In this document: one piece after another, positions 58,501 through 64,000 of the stretch
How the letters are laid out: each line of letters starts with the position of its first letter
Numbering within the stretch: position 1 is the stretch's first letter
Assembly (NCBI GenBank): GCA_963728195.1
Contig: CAVSIX010000017.1
Span: 1 to 64,000, forward strand
Reading direction: 5' to 3'
Origin: Sva-07 sp963728195
GTDB lineage: Bacteria; Actinomycetota; Acidimicrobiia; Acidimicrobiales; Ilumatobacteraceae
Length of the DNA stretch: 64,000 nt
The notes under the pieces: generated by a model
The model's database searches: none
What the model was told of the DNA's origin: nothing
What the model saw: only the letters and a program-made list of their open reading frames with translations
Program-made: the position numbers and the translations under genes

Positions 58501-58506
58501 AGGCTA
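58501..58506 (-). promoter_or_regulatory. -10-like TAGCCT of tesB
   Basis: The hexamer ends 7 bases before the GTG at 58493. Confidence 0.45.
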
Positions 58507-58541
58507 TTGCATCTCCGTCAATTATCCATAAGATGGGCGCC

Positions 58542-58958
58542 ATGGCAGGTAAAAGAGGCTCCCGTTCACCGATGTCCGACGAGCACAAGGCAGCGCTCGC
58601 CAAAGGCCGTATGGAGGGGCGGGTCGTTCGCGACTACCTCGAAGGACTTCGCGCAACCAAGCCGAAGCGAGGCCGAAAGCGCACCCCCGACACGATCCGC
58701 AAGCGCCTCGATGCGATCGACTCCGAGCTGGCCAGCGCCAGCCCGCTCGACGAACTCCTGCTGGTCCAGGAGCGACGCGATCTCGAAGCCGAGCTCGCTG
58801 CGAAGTCGAACGCGATCGACATGGACGCCCTCGAAGCCGAGTTCGTGAAGGTGGCGAAGAGCTACTCCGACGGCAAGTCGATCTCGTATGCGTCGTGGCG
58901 TGACGTCGGCGTCCCTGCGAGCACACTCAAGAAGGCCGGGATCGGCCGCGCCGACTGA
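58542..58958 (+). CDS. Uncharacterised basic, coiled protein
   Basis: A 138-residue protein: a basic N-terminus (MAGKRGSRSPMSDEHKAALA then KPKRGRKRTPDTIRKR), a central helical segment (DELLLVQERRDLEAELAAKS) and a C-terminus ending SYASWRDVGVPASTLKKAGI. The first part could bind nucleic acid, and the middle is likely coiled coil. The ATG at 58533 is a second possible start. No named family is recognised. Confidence 0.7.
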   Translation: MAGKRGSRSPMSDEHKAALAKGRMEGRVVRDYLEGLRATKPKRGRKRTPDTIRKRLDAIDSELASASPLDELLLVQERRDLEAELAAKSNAIDMDALEAEFVKVAKSYSDGKSISYASWRDVGVPASTLKKAGIGRAD

Positions 58959-58976
58959 CAGGCGAACCGTCGTCGC

Positions 58977-60278
58977 TCAGACGTCGATCGAGTCGAGCTG
59001 GTCCAGGACATGGTCCAGATTTCGCAGCGAACGTCGAAGATCGAACGCGTCGTCGAGCACGGCGTCGTCGACGTCGTCATCTGCTTCGAGGAGCCTCCGG
59101 AAGTCGACGCCCTCGTCCCACGCGCGCATCGCAGCACGCTGGACGATCCGGTACGCATCGTCGCGTGTCGCCCCCGACTGGACGAGCGCCAACAGGACCG
59201 GCTGGCTGAACACCAGACCGTGGCTGGCGTCGAGGTTCGCCCGCATCCGTTCGGGGAACACGATCAGCCCGTCGAGCAGGCGATGCAGCCGCCGCATCAC
59301 GTAGAACGCCAATTGCGACGAATCGGGCAGGATGACGCGCTCGACCGACGAGTGCGAGATGTCGCGTTCGTGCCACAGCGCCACGTCCTGCATGCCCGCC
59401 GACAGGTTGCCGCGCAGCACCCGTGCCAACCCTGAGATCGTCTCCGCCGAGATCGGGTTGCGCTTGTGTGGCATCGCGGACGAACCCTTCTGGCCCGGCT
59501 TGAACCCCTCCTGCACCTCACGCACTTCCGTGCGCTGCAGGTGCCGGAGTTCGACCGCCATCAACTCGCACGTGGCGCCGACCGAGGCGCACGCATAGAG
59601 GAACTCCGCGTGGCGGTCGCGGGCGATCACCTGCGTCGCCGGCACCGGCCGCAACCCGAGCGCATCGCCGACGTGACGCTCGACCTCCGGGGGGATGTTC
59701 GAATACGTGCCCACCGCACCGCTCAGCTTCATGACGGCGACGCTGTCGCGTGCCGCACGTAGCCGGGTCCGGTCACGGTCAACCTGCAACGCCCACAGCG
59801 CGACCTTCGCACCGAACGTGGTCGGTTCGGCGTGGACGCCGTGGGTGCGCCCGATCATCACCGTGTCACGGTGCTCACGAGCGATGCGCACCAGCGCGGC
59901 GAGCAGCTCGGTCGACGCCTCGATCAGCAGGTCTGCTGCGTCGCGCAGCGCCCAGCACAGCGCGGTGTCGACGACATCGGACGACGTGAGCCCGTAATGG
60001 ATCCACGACGACGCCGGGGGCCCGATCGCCGCCTGCACGACGTCGACGAACGCAGCGACGTCGTGGTCGGTGATCGCTTCACGGTCGAGCACCTGACGCA
60101 CGAAGGCGTCGTCGGTCGCCGGGGCCGACTGGCGACACGACGCTGCATCCTCGGCGGGTACGAGCCCGAGCGCGGCGTGCGCCTCGGTTGCGAGCAGTTC
60201 CACCTCGAGCCAGCGACCGAACCGCACCGTGTCGGCCCACACCGCATCCATCTCCGGTGTGGAGTAGCGCGGGATCAT
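58977..60278 (-). CDS. purB: Adenylosuccinate lyase
   Basis: PurB removes fumarate from adenylosuccinate and from SAICAR. This 433-residue enzyme has the family start MIPRYSTPEMDAVWADTVRF, RTHGVHAEPTTFGAKVA, the active-site loop KGSSAMPHKRNPISAE, and the catalytic His in LTSSDVVDT/RTHGVHAE surroundings. The ATG at 60278 overlaps the purA stop by 4 bases, so purA-purB are translationally coupled. Confidence 0.94.
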   Translation of the reverse strand: MIPRYSTPEMDAVWADTVRFGRWLEVELLATEAHAALGLVPAEDAASCRQSAPATDDAFVRQVLDREAITDHDVAAFVDVVQAAIGPPASSWIHYGLTSSDVVDTALCWALRDAADLLIEASTELLAALVRIAREHRDTVMIGRTHGVHAEPTTFGAKVALWALQVDRDRTRLRAARDSVAVMKLSGAVGTYSNIPPEVERHVGDALGLRPVPATQVIARDRHAEFLYACASVGATCELMAVELRHLQRTEVREVQEGFKPGQKGSSAMPHKRNPISAETISGLARVLRGNLSAGMQDVALWHERDISHSSVERVILPDSSQLAFYVMRRLHRLLDGLIVFPERMRANLDASHGLVFSQPVLLALVQSGATRDDAYRIVQRAAMRAWDEGVDFRRLLEADDDVDDAVLDDAFDLRRSLRNLDHVLDQLDSIDV

Positions 60279-61549
60279 GATGCCCAGACGAGGTAGTCGT
60301 CGCGTTCGGCACCGACGCCGACCACCTTCACCGGCACCCCGACCTGTTGCTCGACGATCTCGATGAACCGCTTCGCCTCCGGCGGCAGCTGGCCGGGCTC
60401 GCGTTTGTCGCTGAGCACACTGCCCCAACCCGGCAGCGTCTCGTACACGGGCTCGACGTCGGCAATGAGTTCCGAGCGGTCGGGATAGTGCTCGAGCAAC
60501 ACACCGTCGAGGCGGTAACCGGTGCAGATCTTGATCGTCTCGAACCCGTCGAGAATGTCGAGTTTGGTCAGTGCCAGTTCGGTCAGGCTGTTGAGACGGA
60601 CCGCTTGGCGCAGCATCACACAGTCGAGCCAGCCCGCACGACGACGCCGACCGGTCACGGTGCCGTACTCCTTGCCGACGTCGACGAGCGTGTCGCCGTC
60701 GTCGTCGAACAACTCGGTCGGGAACGGTCCGGCGCCCACACGGGTCGTGTAGGCCTTGGTGATCCCGACGATCCGGTCGATGTCACGCGGACCGAGCCCG
60801 GTGCCGACACAGGCACCACCCGCTGTCGGGTTCGACGACGTGACGTAGGGATACGTGCCGTGGTCGAGGTCGAGGAACGTTGCCTGAGCCCCTTCGAGCA
60901 GGACGTGCGCCCCCGATGCGAGTGCGCCGTGCAGCAGGCCGACCGTGTCGGTGACGAACGGAGCGACGCGGGCGCCGAGTTCACCGAACCGTTCGACGAT
61001 CTCGTCGACGTCCAGCGGTTCGCCACCGGCCTGCTCGATCAGGGTGTTCTCCGCGAGCGCCCGCTCGCGCACCAGCCGGGCGAAGCGGTCGGCATCGAGG
61101 ACGTCGCCGACGCGAATACCCACGCGCCGCGATTTGTCGGCGTACGCCGGGCCGATGCCCTTGAGCGTGGTGCCGATCTTGTCGTCCCCGCGCATCGCCT
61201 CGGCGATCGCATCATGGGCCTGGTGCCACGGGAAGATCAGATGCGCCCGACTCGACACCTTCAGCTCGGCGCAGGAGATCCCGCGCGTTTCGAGCATGTC
61301 GACCTCGGAGAAGAGCGTCGGCAGATCGACGACGACACCGTTGGCGATCACGGGGATCACGTGGTCGTAGAGGATGCCCGAGGGCACGAGTTGCAGGGCG
61401 TAGCGCTCGCCACCGACGACCACGGTGTGGCCGGCGTTGTGCCCACCTTGGTAGCGCACGACGTAGGTGTGCTCTTTCGACAGCAGGTCGATGACCTTGG
61501 CTTTGCCCTCGTCGCCCCATTGGGCTCCGACGACGACGGTGACGGGCAT
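60275..61549 (-). CDS. purA: Adenylosuccinate synthetase
   Basis: PurA joins aspartate to IMP with GTP to make adenylosuccinate. At 424 residues it has the usual length. The P-loop-like N-terminus is VVVGAQWGDEGKAKVIDLLS; most family members read GDEGKGK, so Gly to Ala is a variant. YQGGHNAGHTVVVG, GIGPAYADKSRRVGIRVGD and the late TGRRRRAGWLDCVMLRQAV are diagnostic. An SD-like AGGGGAG lies about 7 bases before the ATG. Confidence 0.95.
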   Translation of the reverse strand: MPVTVVVGAQWGDEGKAKVIDLLSKEHTYVVRYQGGHNAGHTVVVGGERYALQLVPSGILYDHVIPVIANGVVVDLPTLFSEVDMLETRGISCAELKVSSRAHLIFPWHQAHDAIAEAMRGDDKIGTTLKGIGPAYADKSRRVGIRVGDVLDADRFARLVRERALAENTLIEQAGGEPLDVDEIVERFGELGARVAPFVTDTVGLLHGALASGAHVLLEGAQATFLDLDHGTYPYVTSSNPTAGGACVGTGLGPRDIDRIVGITKAYTTRVGAGPFPTELFDDDGDTLVDVGKEYGTVTGRRRRAGWLDCVMLRQAVRLNSLTELALTKLDILDGFETIKICTGYRLDGVLLEHYPDRSELIADVEPVYETLPGWGSVLSDKREPGQLPPEAKRFIEIVEQQVGVPVKVVGVGAERDDYLVWAS

Positions 61550-61691
61550 GCACGCTCCCCTGACTGGCGGTTGGAACGTGTGGAGATGCTAGTGCCGTTG
61601 GGGTGAACGGGCCCGATCCGTTCCCGACGCCCGCCGAGTGCGTCGGATCGGTGACGAGCGGTCGGCGTGGACGCTTCTCGCGACCGGGATG

Positions 61692-62210
61692 TCAGCGCTG
61701 CAGCGTGCCGTCGAGGTACAAGTGCAGCGGGGCCACCGTCGTGTAGTCGGCCGGCGCGAACCACATGCTGCCGCCACCGGTCATCTCCCGGTACGCCCCC
61801 GTGCCGATGCCAGGTCGAATCGACCACACATCGGGACCCCACCGCTCGACCGTGACGAAGGATCCCGAGCCGTCTGCGCAGGTGTGCTCGGTGACGACGA
61901 TCATGTCGACACTGGGCCGCGCCATGATGGCACCGTCGACGACGCGTGACCATTCGTACACGGTGACGATCTCGTTCGTTGCAGGATCGACCACCTCGAC
62001 GATGTGCCGTGTCCCTTCGGGACACAGCCGGTCGCCGTCGACTGCGAGTCCCTCGGCACGCCACCGCTGCCCTGATTCGAGGCTGACGGCGATCGTCACC
62101 TGGTGCGCCTGGTTGCCGTCGGAGCAGCCCCACGACCATGCGACCGACGCTGCGACCATGCAGAGCGCAGCGAACACAGCGTGCCTCGACGGCCTGCGTT
62201 GGCGCTGCAT
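61692..62210 (-). CDS. Lipoprotein, paralog of the gene at the right edge
   Basis: A 172-residue lipoprotein with lipobox SWGC and a secreted beta-rich domain. The C-terminal half (TEHTCADGSGSFVTVERWGP, then YREMTGGGSMWFAPADYTTV, ending LYLDGTLQR) closely parallels the partial gene at 63757. The ATG at 62210 overlaps the preceding stop (TGATG); an upstream in-frame start at 62234 is possible. The function is unknown. Confidence 0.7.
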   Translation of the reverse strand: MQRQRRPSRHAVFAALCMVAASVAWSWGCSDGNQAHQVTIAVSLESGQRWRAEGLAVDGDRLCPEGTRHIVEVVDPATNEIVTVYEWSRVVDGAIMARPSVDMIVVTEHTCADGSGSFVTVERWGPDVWSIRPGIGTGAYREMTGGGSMWFAPADYTTVAPLHLYLDGTLQR

Positions 62211-63638
62211 CAGTCGTCTCCTGTGGATGCACACCTCGTCAACGGGGCGCGTCCGGTGAGTTGTACATACCGTGCGGCGAGTTCCGCGCAGTCGGGCGGT
62301 GGCATGATCAGGTACTCGGCCTCGCCATCAGCTGCCAGACCCCAAGCGATCGTCTCCGCTGCCACCTCGACGCCGCGATCGGGCCAGAACGTGTCGGCGC
62401 TGCGCCACGTCTCTGCGTCCACCCGATCGAGGAAGGCCCGGTGATCCTCCTCCTCGAGATGGTCGTACATCCACCCGTGGGCGAGTTCGTGCAGACCCTG
62501 ATGAGCCACGTGAGCTGACCAGCGCCGGTCCGGCCAACCAGCGGACATCTCGGCGGTGCTGAAGCACAGCGTCACGGTGTGCCCGTCGTCGAATCGCTCG
62601 TCGGCGGACTTGTAGATCGCCTCGGACAACGAGCAGTCGACCGACGGAGGGAACCAGAATGCCGCCACCGCCGGTTGTGCCAGACCGTCCGCCTCGTATC
62701 GCTGGAGCAGCCACCGGACCAGGTCGGCCTGCGTCTGGTCGGCGTTGACGACGTCGATCGAACGCCCGCCGATCACCATCGTCTCGATCGCGAACTCGTC
62801 GGTCCGCGGGGGCGTGAAGTCCGTCCACCAGCCATCGCCGACAGCACCGCCGCAGCGACGCACCGATGGAACATGGCCAAAGCGTGTCTCGTCGACGATC
62901 AGTCCGTCGTCGAACACCCAGCGCCGTGCCTCCAGCATCGGGCATGCGCCTGCGAGCTGGAAGACCGCGATCTGCTCGTGACGATTGCCGACGTCGTATC
63001 GGAAGAGCTCCGGCCAGGGTCCACGCTCGATCCTCGATGCGGACTCGAACTCGCCCGCGAGTTCCTCGAGCCCGAACCGACTCGTCTGCTCGAGCGCGTC
63101 ACGATCGTCACACTCGGCGCATACACCTCTGCGAGCCGACGTGGGTCGCCGGATGACCAGACATCGACATACCGGTCGTAGAAGGGATGCTCGGGCTGGT
63201 GGGTCCACCGTGTGGACGGGCTGAGGTGCCCGAGATCCTCCGTGTAGAGCCGCGAGCTCGCAACGGCATCGTCGCCGAACGCAAAGAGCTGCACCCACGG
63301 GACACTGCCGGCGAGGACATGGGCGTCGAAGCGGACGACCGCCTCGTCGGCACCGACGAACACCTCGTCCACAGCGACGTCCAGATCGGGATACGCACCG
63401 CGGTGTTGGAATGGCGGAGGGGTGATGTAGAGGATCATGGCCGAGCAGCGGCAAGCCGGTCCGAGCGCGTCAGGTCCTGGGCCATCGCATCGAACATGTC
63501 GACGGCGTCCTGAGCCCACGGTCGATCGACGGGGACGACATCACCGGTGTCCGCGCTCGACCCTGCGCACGACGCGAACGACAGCCCGAGGACCAATGCG
63601 CCTGCACGTGCGAGACGGCTCCGCGAACTCAGCGACAC
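62210..63638 (-). pseudogene. Frameshifted lipoprotein with SnoaL-like domains and an HExxH motif
   Basis: Three reading frames share one story. Frame 1 (63638-63435) has a lipobox LSFASC and DAVDMFDAMAQDLTRSDRLA. Frame 2 begins ATG 63438, MILYITPPPFQHRGAYPDLD, with two SnoaL-like (NTF2-fold) stretches ending YAPSVTIV at about 63113. Frame 3 continues DALEQTSRFGLEELAGEFES to 62210 and contains HQGLHELAHGWMYDH. Adding one base near 63112 rejoins SVTIV-DALEQT. Either it is decayed, or there are sequencing errors, or it is a split gene. The 63438/63437 ATGA overlap could also be real coupling. Confidence 0.55.
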
Positions 63639-63667
63639 ACACCATCGCGCGCGAGAACGTTGGCGGC

Positions 63668-63720
63668 CCGACAGAGGACAAAGGTCCGACAGAGGACAAA
63701 GGTCCGACAGAGGACAAAGT
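63668..63720. repeat. Three tandem 18-bp units
   Basis: CCGACAGAGGACAAAGGT is repeated at 63668-63685 and 63686-63703, with a third copy at 63704-63720 missing one G. It lies in the intergenic region between two lipoprotein genes. Confidence 0.85.
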
Positions 63721-63756
63721 CCGAGCCCCGGTTCGCCGGCACCCGGCGAGGAGACC

Positions 63757-64000
63757 TCAGCGGTGCAACGTGCCGTCCAGGTACAAGCGCAGCGGGGCCG
63801 CCGTCATGTAGTCGGTGGTGGCAAAGGACAAGCGACCAGCCCCGCGCAGGTCGCGATATGCGCCGGTGCCCGATTCGACGGACCACAGGTCGGGCCCCCA
63901 CCGCTCCGTCGTCGTGAACGATCCCGACCCGTCGGTGCACGTGTGCTCGACGACGAAGGTGATCTCCGTCGAGTTGCGCTCCGTGATCGCCGATTCCATG
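63757..64000 (-). CDS. Lipoprotein, 3' part only (window edge)
   Basis: The 5' end lies beyond the window. The visible 80 residues (VVEHTCTDGSGSFTTTERWG, ending RLYLDGTLHR) match the gene at 61692, so the two are duplicates that flank the frameshifted gene. The start is unknown; the Met codon at 63999 is probably internal. Confidence 0.65.
   Translation of the reverse strand, partial: MESAITERNSTEITFVVEHTCTDGSGSFTTTERWGPDLWSVESGTGAYRDLRGAGRLSFATTDYMTAAPLRLYLDGTLHR

Noticed and set aside
57489..58532. N-terminal extension of the 58542 gene
   Set aside because: The open frame upstream runs antisense to pyrE and tesB, and its codons give no coherent protein.
60275..61549. Loss of PurA activity through GDEGKAK instead of GDEGKGK
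   Set aside because: A small-residue substitution next to the P-loop in an otherwise intact enzyme encoded with purB is more likely a lineage variant than inactivation.

Overview
The window reads as chromosome of a high-GC actinobacterium. Supporting evidence: a mycothiol glycosyltransferase (mshA), a SigR/RsrA-type sigma factor and zinc anti-sigma pair, a rex-hemA-hemC-hemD cluster, an RsiG-like protein carrying the c-di-GMP motif, and many GTG starts. My best guess is class Acidimicrobiia (Ilumatobacter-like), an inference from gene content and order, not from any search. There is no prophage, integrase, transposase, CRISPR array or rRNA, and no stretch above about 300 bases lacks a gene. 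A recurrent signature is a TANNNT hexamer (often TAGCCT or TAGGCT) ending 6-10 bases before the start codon at 22 starts, which implies that leaderless transcription is common here.

Layout, left to right. 1-13 kb: a decayed beta-propeller remnant, DedA, a four-gene operon built around a PEP-synthase-like protein, a divergent hydrolase/MarR pair, sigma factor plus anti-sigma, tilS, an inactivated-looking dual-specificity-phosphatase-like gene, an M23 peptidase, and a four-gene set of epimerase, acyltransferase-like protein, hydrolase and FAD oxidoreductase. 13-24 kb: heme biosynthesis in two blocks (hemB-hemL; rex-hemA-hemC-hemD), separated by a secreted propeller/ASH-domain protein and a CARDB-like membrane protein. 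24-32 kb: acyl-CoA ligase, SAM hydrolase, proC, mshA-ybjN, an RsiG-like/MoaD-like pair, a membrane protein and a lipoprotein cyclophilin. 32.6-38.6 kb: a complete seven-gene Mrp cation/proton antiporter operon.

38.7-48 kb: 3-hydroxyacyl-CoA dehydrogenase, aat, ethylmalonyl-CoA mutase, an AbiEi/DUF559-type gene bracketed by palindromic repeats, a DJ-1/PfpI protein, a dioxygenase-like protein, a LysM lipoprotein, an active/inactive alpha/beta-hydrolase pair and a CrtZ-like hydroxylase. 48-64 kb: tRNA-Glu, tRNA-Asp and tRNA-Phe, a membrane metallopeptidase, an FMO next to an MMPL exporter, a FAD-linked oxidase, pyrE, tesB, purB-purA, and a run of lipoprotein genes that includes two paralogs around a frameshifted gene, the last one cut by the window edge.

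The most interesting non-genic signal is two families of extragenic palindromes. They occur as direct pairs whose copies start exactly 61 bp apart at all four paired loci, although the two families differ in sequence and length. One family also brackets the AbiEi/DUF559 gene in opposite orientation. Other points worth a second look are a C-X4-C-X4-C-X4-C extension on HemL, an RsiG-like protein with two c-di-GMP-type motifs, a 7-4-7 inverted repeat at the mshA promoter, a candidate small RNA upstream of the SAM hydrolase, a MoaD-like protein with two residues after its Gly-Gly, and three proteins that keep an enzyme fold but have lost the key residue.
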